Made by a program: the position numbers and the translations under genes. Positions 22,167 through 32,650 of a stretch of DNA of 64,000 bases are shown here, in pieces. Source of the stretch: Scilla litardierei (taxonomy: Eukaryota > Streptophyta > Magnoliopsida > Asparagales > Asparagaceae). Where the stretch lies: NCBI GenBank assembly GCA_030789695.1, contig CM061142.1:160520391-160584390 (forward strand). Direction: 5' to 3'. The number at the start of each line of letters is the position of its first letter. Positions within the stretch are counted from its first letter, which is position 1. A model generated the notes under the pieces. It saw nothing but the letters and a program-made list of their open reading frames with translations, searched no databases and was not told where the DNA came from.

Positions 22167-23900
22167 ATGGCAGCAATTTCCTCAACATCAAACATGAACG
22201 CCGTTCCACACAACTACAATCAGCATCCTGAAGGGCACTCTCAAGTTCGTCCTCCTCTATTTGATGGTTCTAATTACTCATATTGGAAATTACGAATGGA
22301 GATTCATCTCCAAAGTATGCGTTATGAGATTTGGGACATCGTAGAGACAGGATACACTAAGCCAGAAACACCTGTTGCTGATTGGACTGCCAACGACAAA
22401 TCTGCAAAGACCAACAACTCAAAGGCCATGAATGCTTTATTCTATGCCATGGATAAACATGAGTTTAATCGAGTATCTCTGGCCAAAAGTGCAAAGGATA
22501 TTTGGCATATACTCGAGGTAACTCATGAAGGAACCAATAAAGTAAAGGAAACCAAGATTGCCTCTTTGGTTCATAAGTATGAGTTGTTCAAGATGCAAGA
22601 CAAAAAGACTATTGGAGAAATGAACACCAGGTTCACTAATATTATTAATTCTCTTAATGCTCTTGGAAAAGTTTATTCTTCTCTTGATCAGGTACGCAAG
22701 ATTCTTAAGGTACTCTCCCCAGAATGGCGTCCAAAGATCATTGCTATTGAGGAAGCCAATGATCTTTCCACATTATCCATGGAAAATCTAATTGGTAACT
22801 TAATGGCACATGAAGTCACATTACAAGATGCAAAAGAGGAATCAGATCAAAAGAAGAAAGTACTCGCCTTCAACACAACATCAGATAATGAAGATTCAGA
22901 TGATGACATGGCATTCTTTGCCAAGAACTTCAGAAAGTTCTTTCAAAAAGGTGAGTATAATAATAAATCTAAAAATGCTGATTCTTCTCTTTGCTTCAAT
23001 TGTAATAGACCAGGACATATGAAGAAAGATTGTCCACTTCTCAAAGCAAAGTTCAAAACTTCCAACAACAACGATCAATCCAGAAGAGAAAGGAAGTTTG
23101 AAAAGATGAAGAAAGCATTATCAGCAACTTGGGATGAATCTTCAGATGATGAAGATGATGATGAAAGTGCTAATATGTGCTTTATGGCACAAGATAATGA
23201 AGAAGAGGTAAGTATTTTTAGTAATGAAGAATTATTAGATGCATTGAAAGATCTCTATTCTCGTTTCAAAAATTTAAATAGTCAACATAAATCTTTGAAA
23301 CAGAATACTGACAATCTCCTTATTAAATATCAAGAATTATCTTCTTCTAAGAACACTACAACTATTAAGAATAAATCTTCTCAAAATTTAGATCTTAGTA
23401 AAGAGAATAATATCCAGAACTTCATACACAAATATCCGAAATGGATAAAAATATTTCGTCACTAAAGATGAAATACGACGAGATGTCTTCCAATATTAAT
23501 AAATTTAATAAAGGAAAGACAAATCTCGATAATTTGCTAAAAATTCAATATCCAGCAAATCATAGACAAGGTCTGGGATATTCTCATAAGGATGCACCCA
23601 AGTCTTGTAGCACTTCTTCTTCTTGTTGGAAAACTACTTTTGTTAAACCTCAAAAGAAGAATCACGCATTTATTTACACGAAGAAAGTAACATTCCTTCT
23701 TCTTCTTTACAAAGAAATGTTATTAACATTTCAAAATCATCTCTTAGGAAACCTACTACAATTAGTATATGGGTTCCTAAGAATTCATGCTTAGAAGATA
23801 GAAATTATTATATTTCTCATTATTTACATGCTATTGTTCATTCTTATGATTACATTAAAAAGCCAAATTCCACTTGGGTTTGGCTTCCTAAAATCTAATC
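22167..23900 (+). pseudogene. gag: Element 2 gag (CCHC zinc knuckle, coiled coil; frameshifted)
   Basis: The ATG at 22167 (AAGATGG context, nine bases after the primer site) opens 432 intact codons: RPPLFDGSNYSYWKLRMEIHL near residue 30, a UBN2-like core with THEGTNKVKETKI, the acidic SDNEDSDDDM, and the zinc knuckle CFNCNRPGHMKKDC near residue 280. An Asp/Glu-rich part and a coiled coil follow. The frame ends at 23465. The next segment, MDKNISSLKMKYDEMSSNI, continues in another frame from 23441, and a third frame ends STWVWLPKI with TAA at 23896-23898. So at least two frameshifts have broken a Gag of about 570 residues. The domain order equals that of element 1. Gag forms the virus-like particle and packages RNA. 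Confidence 0.85.
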
Positions 23901-23934
23901 CCAAGGACCCTCAAATAAAGGGTACCAATGCTTA

Positions 23935-26886
23935 ATGTTTATCTTTCAGGTACCTAAAAAGGAAAAATGGATTTTGGACAGTGGATGTTCAAAACATATG
24001 ACAGGAAACGTCAACTTGCTTTCAACCATTAAATATAAAGATGGAGGCACAGTTACCTTTGGTGACAACAAGAAAGGCAAAATCATAGGCACTGGAACAG
24101 TTTGCAATACAAATCAGCCTATCATTGAGAATGTTCACCTGGTTGACGGTTTGAATCACAATTTGCTTTCCATTAGTCTGATATGTCATCTGTTTTGTTT
24201 CGTGGTAAGCGTAAGAATAACATTTATATTTTATGCATGTATGTTACCACAAATAATCATTGTTTAATGATTACATCTGATGATACACTTTTATGGCATA
24301 AACATTTTGGACACACTAATTTCAAAAACCTAGCACATATTTCAAAACACAAGTTAGTAAATGGAATGCCAAATATTTCTTTCAAACACAAACATTTTTG
24401 TGATGCCTGTCAACAAGGAAAAATGCACAAATCCTCTTTTAAATCAAAGGATGTTATCTCAACAAAGAGACCATTAGAACTCTTAAACTTAGATTTGTTT
24501 GGTCCTTCAAGAGTAGCTTCTTTGAATAGAAATAGATATGCATTTGTCATTGTTGATGATTATTCCAGATATACTTGGGTTATATTCTTACAAAACAAGA
24601 ATGATACATTTGAAGAATTTTCAATATTTTGTAAAAAGATACAGAAGATCAAATTCTCTAACATTGTCACTATTCGTAGTGATCACGGAGGAGAATTTGA
24701 AAATGAATCTTTTACCAATTTTTGTAATGAACATGGCATCACTCACAATTTTTCTTTTCCTCGTGCTCCTCCTCATAATGGAGTAGTAGAAAGGAAAAAT
24801 AGACATTTACAAGAATGCGCAAGAACAATGCTTTGTGATAGTAAATTACGGAAATATTTTTAGGCTGAAGCTTTCGCAACTGCTTGTTACATTATGAATA
24901 AAGTTCTTATAAGGCCATTGCTTAATAAAACCTGTTTTGAATTATTCTTTAATCGCATTCCATGTGTATCATATTTTAAAGTGTTTGGATGTAAATGTTT
25001 CATTCTTAATACTAAAGATGCACTTAATGAATTTGATTCGAAATCTGATGAAGGTATTTTTGTTGGATACTCAACACGTAGCAAAGCCTACAGAGTATAT
25101 AACAAAAGAACTTCAACAGTTGAAGAATCACTACATGTCACATTTGATGAGAACCCCTCATCTAATTCTCCCATCATAGATGATGAAGAGAATATATTAC
25201 CTTTATCTAATTCTTTAGATAATATTAAACTTGATGAAATTGATGCTACTAAACATTCTGTTGAGTCTATTTCAGATGATACAGATCTTCCCAAGGCATT
25301 TTCACAAATTCCAAATCATCCATCAGAATTAATCATTGGAGATATTACAGATGGAGTTAGAACTCGTCGTCAAATTGAACAAATGACACATTGTGCTTTC
25401 CTTTCATCCATTGAACCAAAGAACATCAAAGATGCAAGTGAAGACAGTTCATGGATTATTGCTATGCAGGAAGAACTCAATCAATTTCAACGAAATGATG
25501 TTTGGGAATTAGTTCCCAGACCAACAGATCATTCAATTATTGGTACCAAGTGGGTATTCAAAAATAAATTGGATGAATCTGGTCAGGTTATTAGAAACAA
25601 GGCACGATTGGTTGCACAAGGTTATAATCAAGAAGAAGGTATTGATTATGATAAAACCTATGCACCAGTTGCACGTCTTGAGTCTATTCGCATGTTGTTA
25701 TCATTTGCATGTTTTAAAGACTTTAAATTATTTCAAATGGATGTCAAAAGTGCTTTTAAATGGTTTTCTTAAGGAGGAAGTTTATGTTGAACAACATCCT
25801 GGTTTAATTCATGAAAATTTAGAAAATCATGTTTTCGAATTAAAGAAAGCTTTATATGGTCTCAAACAAGCACCTCGTGCTTGGTATGAAAGACTTAAAA
25901 GCTATCTTTTAAATTCTGGTTATTCTACTGGTAAAATAGATTCCACTCTTTTTATTAAGAACATAAAATCTGACATAATCATTATTCAAATATACGTTGA
26001 TGGTATTATTTTTGGTTCTACTAATGAATCACTTTGTCAAGATTTCTCTAAGATTATGCAGAAAGAATTTGAGATGAGTCACATGGGTGAACTCAATTAC
26101 TTCCTCGGTCTTCAAATCAAACAATTGAAGAAAGGAATCTTCATTCACCAAAGCAAGTATTCAAAAGAACTCATCAAACATTTTGGCTTAGAAAGTTCTG
26201 CAGAAAAACGTACTCCAATGAGTACTTCCACCTCTCTCGACAAAGATTTAAATGGTAAGAATGTTCATCAACGTCTTTACAGAGGTATGATTGGCTATCT
26301 ACTTTATCTAACTGCTAGTAGACCAGACATTTTGTTTTCAGTATGTTTATGTGCACGTTTTCAGGCAGATCCTAAAGTTTCACATCTAACTGCTGTAAAA
26401 AGGATTATTAGATATGTTAAGCCCACTTCTGATTTTGGTTTATTTTATCCCAAGTCAAGCACATTTGATTTATTATCGTATAATGATGCAGACTTTGCTG
26501 GTTGCAAATCAGATCGTAAAAGTACCAGTGGTACTTGCCACTTTTTAGGTCATGCTTTAGTATCTTGGTTTAGCAAAAAGCAAAACTCTGTTTCATTATC
26601 TACAACCGAGGCAGAATATATTGCCGCCGGTATAGCATGTGCTCAAATTTTATGGATGAAACAAACTATTTCAGATTATGGTATTGATTGCTCTACTTGC
26701 CCTATTATGTGTGATAATACTAGTGCTATTAATCTTTCTAAAAATCCTGTGCATCATTCTCGTACAAAACATATTGATGTACGTCATCATTTTCTAGATG
26801 ATCATGTTCAGAAAGGAGATATAGTTCTTAAATTTATAGCTACTGAACATCAGACTGCTGATATTTTGACTAAACCGTTGAAATAA
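23935..26886 (+). pseudogene. pol: Element 2 pol: protease, integrase, reverse transcriptase, RNase H (frameshifts, stop, mutated active site)
   Basis: The protease motif WILDSGCSKHMTG is at about 23970-24005. At about 24180 the frame breaks and, compared with element 1, some twenty codons are missing between ISLIC and SSVLFRGKRKNNIY. Integrase follows with KHFGHTNFKNL...CDACQQG, LDLFGP, RSDHGGEF and NGVVERKN; it has a TAG at 24861-24863 where a tryptophan codon is expected. RT starts near 24894. It carries a two-base deletion at about 25757 inside the VKSAFLNG region, and its active site reads YVDGIIFGS, so the second catalytic aspartate is glycine. RNase H has NDADF and LSTTEAEY and ends TADILTKPLK at 26886. 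Confidence 0.9.
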
Positions 26887-27626
26887 GAAACTTTTATTAA
26901 GCTTCGTAGGAATTTAGGGATTATTAGTGAATCGGACTTATGACACATTCTTATTTTTATTTTAAGAATTTTTTCAAATTTTTTCAAATTTTTTGGCTGT
27001 TTTTTAAAATTGGTCGACCAATTCACAAATATTGGTCGCCAATTGTCGAATTTTTTATTATTTTTATTATTTTTGGTAACTACTTCGTCTTCCCGCTTAT
27101 TCTCGTTATCCGTTCCCTCCATTTTTTTCCGAAACTAAACCCATCCTTTCGTTTTCAAATGTTGGTGGGATTCTTTTTCAACTACTCTACCGATTGGAAT
27201 TCTGTCAGTTCCAACAACTTCCCTTAACTCTCACAACTTCCCTTAACTGATTCTTTTTCCTATTCAATTCTTGCCTAGTGATCATAAGTCTCCACAAAAT
27301 ATCTTCTGACCAATTATTTTCTCTTTCCCAAAGCACCCATTCTCCCCAAAATCCCGTCGACCTCCCCTCTTCCCAAATCTCCACCGATCTCGCCCAATTC
27401 GCCGGCGATCTCCCGATTTCTCACCGGCGCCTCCCTCAATAGTCCGCCTCGTCGCCGATCTTCCTTCTTCTCTCCTCGCTCGGCCATCCGCCGTCTTCAT
27501 CCGCCGATTTCGAGAGCTCCGACCCCGATTTCACCGGTGCCCACCCCGAAATCGACAACCTTCGTCGATTTTCCCCCAATCGGCTCTGCCCTACCATCGA
27601 TCAGCCGTATTTCACCGTCCACACCG
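26887..27626 (+). other. Spacer between pol and ORF3 of element 2
   Basis: It contains a perfect TTGGTCGACCAA at 27010-27021 and a decayed TTGGTCGCCAA at 27032. This parallels the element 1 palindromes placed between pol and its extra ORF. From 27288 the ORF3 frame is already open, but its first ATG is at 27627. The region 27340-27530 is C-rich and pyrimidine-rich. Confidence 0.6.
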
Positions 27627-28907
27627 ATGGATCTGCGCTCCGAAGACTTCATTGTGACGCCCGCCCCGGCCTATTTCCGTTCTCCGGCGGCTACGCAGCA
27701 ATTCCGCCTCCTGGAGAATCTCCTGTTCCATCCAGAACGTCATGTTGACTTCAGCGACCACAGATTATCCCGGATTTTGTCCCCCCTCCATTCCGCCGGT
27801 TTGGTTGCTCTCTGGTCGACTGCAAACCGAACACCATACTTCCCTACTCTCGTTCGAGAGTTCTATGCCAATTTGGATTCATCCCTCCAGGCTGGTATGC
27901 TCTCTCTTACCACCATTGTGAATGGGTTTTACTTCAGATTGACTGGCCCTATGCTCTCACGGCTACTAAATCTACCCCCAACTCATGTCCAATCCCTCCC
28001 CACAAATCTCACTGACACAGCCATTAAGCTTCTGTTGTCCACTGATTTCCGTCTGAAGCGTTCTGCAGCCACTCTTCATCCTCCTTCTCGCATGATGGTC
28101 AAGATCATCATGATAAATCTAGCCCCGAAAATCGGTTCTCTTAATTACGTCAGTAACAAAACCGCCCGCTGCCTCTATGCCTTGATGGGAGAACTTCCCA
28201 TTTGTTGGCGTTCTGTTTTGCTCGAATCCTTGGCCAAACCCGTTAAAACTCACATTTTCTTGCCTTCCCTGATCACTCGGATCTTAGAGGCATTTCAGGT
28301 TCCTTTTGCCAACTCTGCCCCGATCTTCAACCCCGTTGATTTCAATTCTGAGACAGTAACCCATATGCAGTTAGTCCTGTCTGACACTTCCGAGCCTAAT
28401 GACGATCCCGATGCCGCTGCCTCTGACCATGACACATCTCACATTCCATCTCGTCCTACTACTAGATCCATGTCTCGCTCTTCTCGCACCCGTACTCCCT
28501 CTCCCCGACTCCGTCCCACTCCAGCCACCCATACCCCCGGCTCCTCTTCTCGCACCCGTGGTCGTGTTCTAGTTCACAAGCGGTATTCCCATTCTGAGGC
28601 TTCACCTAGTACTCCCATTACCCCACCGACTGGCCATGATGCTTTACTTGGTGACCTTCATGCTCTCCTCCATTCCATGACTCGCGGTTTCTAGGATATT
28701 CAGAATGAAATGCACGATGGATTTCGTGGCCTTCAGACTCATTTGAGTTCTAGCGATGCTACACTGCAGGGTCATAACAAAATGATGGACGATCTTATAG
28801 TTGCCGTGGCCTCGATGGTGAATCACTTTGAGTCTCTCCACTTTCGAGCCACTCGTCATTCCACCGATGCATCTCCTTCACGGCCTGGGCCATCCTCTCG
28901 GCCGTAG
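27627..28907 (+). pseudogene. Element 2 extra ORF (ORF3) with a plant-transposon-protein-like domain; one nonsense codon
   Basis: From the ATG at 27627 (MDLRSEDFIVTP) the frame runs to a TAG at 28692-28694, then continues in the same frame to 28907, about 426 codons in total. TTC TAG GAT there is consistent with a CAG codon changed by C-to-T. The part around residues 20-200 has LLENLLFHPERHVDFSD, TLVREFYANLDSSL and FYFRLTGPMLSRLLNLP. This resembles the putative plant transposon protein domain found in ORFs linked to Sirevirus-like and other plant elements, where xVxEFYANL is a hallmark. After it come an Arg/Ser/Thr/Pro-rich linker (TTRSMSRSSRTRTPSPRL) and a short helical tail. I see no signal peptide or membrane segment, so the term envelope-like is not supported here. 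Function unknown. Confidence 0.7.
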
Positions 28908-30175
28908 TCTGCCTAGGACCTTGTTTTCTGCTGTTTGCCGCTGTTTTTCATAGGTTCCCTGGTGAGACTTTCATGGTTGTTTTGGGCACTTTGGGTACTC
29001 GTTTCATAGGTGTCTGGTGATATTCTAGTCTGTTGGTGTTGTTCTGTAAGAACTTTGGGTTTTGTAGTTTTTTTGTTGTTCTATTGCTGTTCGTATGTTG
29101 ACTATGGAATGTCTGTTGTTCAGACTATGGGATGTTTTGGGTACTTGGATATATGGGATGCATGTACTTTGGCCTTAGCTTTTGTATGTTGTTGTTCTTC
29201 ACTTAGTTAGCAATTCTGTACATGGTTGTTTTGTTGGTACTGTCTGTTGTTAATTTGCATAGTTTGATGCTCATTTGCATATTCTGTTAATGTTTGTGTC
29301 TTTCTTTTCATGTTTTGTGCTATAGCCATTTATATGGCACAGTTATTGTTCCCTCCATATTCTGCAGGCCGATCTAACATCTAACATTTCTTTCCGGCAT
29401 CCTGCTATTTGAATTTTTGCCAGCCTTGGACTCATTTTGTTGTATGTTGCTATTTCATATTCTCCTATACTTGGACTCATTTTAGCATTTTTTTCTCCAT
29501 GTACTGTCAAGTTAATTTGGTTATATCCCCTGGATACTTGGATACTTTTTATGTGATGTTTTGTTCTCTGTTCATTCTTATTACTTCTCTCTTTATCCTA
29601 TGTTTGGATTATATTATATACACTTTTTCATGTGTTTCACATTTGGTTCTATCTATGGCTCAGTTGCCTAATTTGATTTTTTCCCACTTTCTGCGTATTA
29701 TGCAGGCATGGTTTCCTTGTTCATTTTTTAACATCATTTCTCACATTGCCACAGCTTATGCAGCCCACTGTTATGAATGTCTGCTTCACTACGTTTTAAT
29801 CACTTAGCAATTTTGCAATTTTGCTGCTGTGCAGTTTTGGTTCTCATCCTTCACAACTTTTTCTCTACAAGTTATATTTCATTAATTTTTTGATATAACA
29901 GATAGTATCATCTATTTTTTATATAACAGGTCCTCTTACATATTTTTTAATGGCTCTACTTTCGCATGACTTTTAATGGCATGTCCATTCATTTTTTACT
30001 GGCCTGCCCTCCATATTTTGGCCTATTTACTTTATTTGTCCTACTACTCCATTTCCCTTACTGACCAAATTTTTTTAAGGCAATATACTCCTTCTTTTAT
30101 CACCATTTATATTTCCCTCATTTTTTCCTCGCTTATTTTTAACCTAAACCTAATTTGCCTCTTTTTGAGGATTCC
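28908..30175 (+). other. T-rich 3' untranslated region of element 2
   Basis: The plus strand is strongly T-rich with few A/G runs. The short frames at 29010-30221 encode only hydrophobic residues from T-rich codons and I do not consider them genes. The tract runs up to the first polypurine tract. Confidence 0.6.
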
Positions 30176-30309
30176 AAAGGGGGAGAATATATTTCATCTA
30201 CTCAGGGGGAGTATTCACTAACTCCACATATTCATGGGGAGTATATCTGATATGTTAAATTTTAACGATATATATTTTTCATGTTTGTCATCATCAAAAA
30301 GGGGGAGAA
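30176..30309 (+). promoter_or_regulatory. Multiple polypurine tracts of element 2
   Basis: AAAGGGGGAGAA at 30176-30187, CAGGGGGAG at 30203-30211, CATGGGGAG at 30233-30241, and AAAAAGGGGGAGAA at 30296-30309 touching the LTR. The last should prime plus-strand synthesis. Repetition of the tract is a Sirevirus trait shared with element 1. Confidence 0.8.
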
Positions 30310-31134
30310 TGTTGGAATTTCATAATTCCATATTTCTATTTCTATATGGTTTTGATATGACAAACACATTCAGTGCTACTAACTCTATGTATGCAGATAC
30401 TTATCAATGCTGAGTTCCACACAAATGAGATATCTTCATGTATATTCAATCAGATATATCATTCATGAAGCTGGAAAGACAAAGGCACCTAATCCACAAC
30501 TTGGATATATAATCACAAGGATCTCCTACAAAGAAGCTTCTCAGATTCAGTTGCAGATGCAGTCCTATCTACAGCTTAATGTAATCATTGTCAAATTTAC
30601 TTTATTAGAGTCACAAAGCCTTGTGATAATATCTCTTAGTCATCTAGGTTCCATTACTCAGAGATCTACACTTACCAATTTCTAAAATTCGTAACTTTGA
30701 AAATTGGCAGCCAATAACCCCATTTCGGTCGACCAATTTTAAACCTTTGATTTTGGTTATAGGATTGCATTTGCAAACTCCCCTAACCGTGTAGATTCTA
30801 TAACTGTCTTCCAATGGTCGAAATGTTCTCTCTAAATTTTGGTCGACCAATGTGGTCATTTTGGACGACCAATTTCAAAACTAGCCGTTTTGATCCCAAA
30901 TTTCCAGGGACGGTTCTTGCCCATTTTCCAACGTTAACTACAGTCCCCAACCGTCCCTAAACACTATAAATAGAGGGGTAGACCCTCTCTTTCACTTCAC
31001 TCACTTTCCTATTCTTTACTCTCTTATTTGTTGAAATCAAGTCTTTCATTTTCTAAAGCTTTAGGCCATTAGTTGTTCTTTTCTTATTTGCAAGAAGAAA
31101 TTATTAGATTTCTTTCTTTGTTTAAGAACGGAAG
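30310..31134 (+). repeat. Element 2 3' LTR, left part
   Basis: It starts TGTTGGAATTTC and matches 20787-21615 of the 5' LTR. It ends at GGAAG, the five-base target duplication of element N (31130-31134 and 39528-39532). Its palindromes have decayed: TCGGTCGACCAA at 30725, intact at 30839-30850, TTGGACGACCAA at 30861. Confidence 0.92.
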
Positions 31135-32637
31135 TGTAGAGGAATATGCCCTCGGATCATTTGTATTTGATGCAAATGATAATTTAAGCCTAGATAGGGA
31201 CTAATTTGCATATGATGCAAAAGAGATTAAATATGTCTTAAATTGTTTAAAGACTATATTTAATTAAATAAACGCAAGGAAAAGATTACCTGGATGACGG
31301 GATCGTCCCGCTCTAAATACAGGTTCAAACCGCATCAAAAACGGAGACCAAACGAGCCCAATAAACCTATTTAAAAGTGTTTTAAAAGGATGCCTACAAG
31401 CCTATAAGCTTTAAGTGTTAAAGCTAGTTTTTTGAAAAAAAAGGGGGGGCGGGCTCTGTCGTTTTGGGCCTGGCCAAGTGGACATGCCAAAATTCTTGGA
31501 AGCTGGCGCCCAAGGCGCCAGCCGTTAAAACGCAGGAGCAAGGGGGCGCCACATGGCGCCCCCCGATTCGCACGCACCCTTTAATGGGCGCCAGCGCCCA
31601 TGCAGGGCGCGTGCCCTGCACGCGCCCGCTGGGCGCGTGAAGGGTACGCACGCCTGCTGGGCGCGCATTTTGATGCGCCCCGTGGTTGGGTGCTGTTTCA
31701 GCATGTGGGGCCGCGCGGTGGGCCCCACACACATAAGGTTTCGAACCCTAGCTGAATTTTTTGACGGCGGCTCAGTTTTTCCGAAAAACAACTCTTGGGC
31801 TTATCTTTGGACATACGATTGAGGGGTCAAACGGACTCGGATTGACGAACGGGTTTTTCCTATGCGTTCACCGTTGAACACCCTTCGAATTGATAGGTTG
31901 TATCAATCATGAAGCTCAACGGTGAGGGAGTTAAAATTCACGGAAGTTTAGCCTTTATGAAAGGCAAACTAAATTGATTTTGATTAACTCTAAATTTAGT
32001 CATACATCAGATTTTGAGTAAAGGGGAGCAGTCAGCCGCCTATATAAATAGGGGTCTGCTCCTCTCCTCAAAACTCGTCCCAAGCTCTAGATCTGAGCGG
32101 CTCTCGTAAATGTTGGAGCACGCTCAGATCTGAGCTAAATTAATATTTCTCCTCTCCTTATAAATTTCTGCCTTGCTCCTGAGGGCTCTAGCAAAGCCGC
32201 AAAGGAGTTCGGATTCAGATCCGAAATCTAGGCAGAGGTTTCACTCGCGTGAAACTTTCTTCAGCGCGTGGTTGGCTCGGCGACACGGGATTGATCGCCT
32301 CGGGATGCGGAGCGGTTTGGGGAGCGGTTCGAGGAGCGGCTCGGCGTGGGACGGGAGCGGCTCGGAAGACGGTGCGCAACATCTCGCCTGCCCCAGGGTT
32401 AAGATTCCGGGTATGTGTTTATTAGCATTAGTTTAATTTAATCACAGTAGGCTAGATCCTTATTGGGATGGTCAGACCCATCCCAAGTCGGCATAGATCT
32501 TGGATTAGGGTCTTGGACCTTAGGGTTAAATGTTAATTAGATTAACATGATTATTTTCCGCTATTTCTGTCTATGTTCCTTCCGACTTAGGACGGGCATA
32601 GAGTTTTTGTGCCCTAAGGGTCCCAGAAAACCCTTCT
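31135..32637 (+). repeat. Element N 5' LTR with a GC-rich hairpin cluster
   Basis: It starts TGTAGAGGAATATGCC. The end reads CCCTTCT where the 3' LTR has CCCTTCA, so the terminal CA is mutated. Six perfect inverted repeats lie in 31502-31729: stems of 9, 10, 8, 8, 9 and 9 bp with loops of 2-8 bases, four of them built around GGCGCC or GCGCCC. TATATAAATAGG at 32041 is the likely TATA box. A short purine-rich repeat (AGCGGTTTGGGG, AGCGGTTCGAGG, AGCGGCTCGG) lies at 32310-32360. Confidence 0.88.
32041..32050 (+). promoter_or_regulatory. TATA box of element N LTR
   Basis: TATATAAATA preceded by GCCGCC and followed by GGGGTCTGCTCCTC. Conserved at 38916-38925 in the 3' LTR. Confidence 0.7.
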
Positions 32638-32638
32638 G

Positions 32639-32650
32639 TGGTATCAAAGC
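32639..32650 (+). promoter_or_regulatory. Primer binding site of element N
   Basis: TGGTATCAAAGC follows the 5' LTR and differs by one base (G to A) from the initiator tRNA-Met complement. Confidence 0.82.

Noticed and set aside
29010..30221. Several hydrophobic frames (66-132 codons) after ORF3 of element 2
   Set aside because: They come from T-rich DNA, which favours Phe/Leu/Ile codons. They are not in register with ORF3, and no start context or conserved motif is seen.
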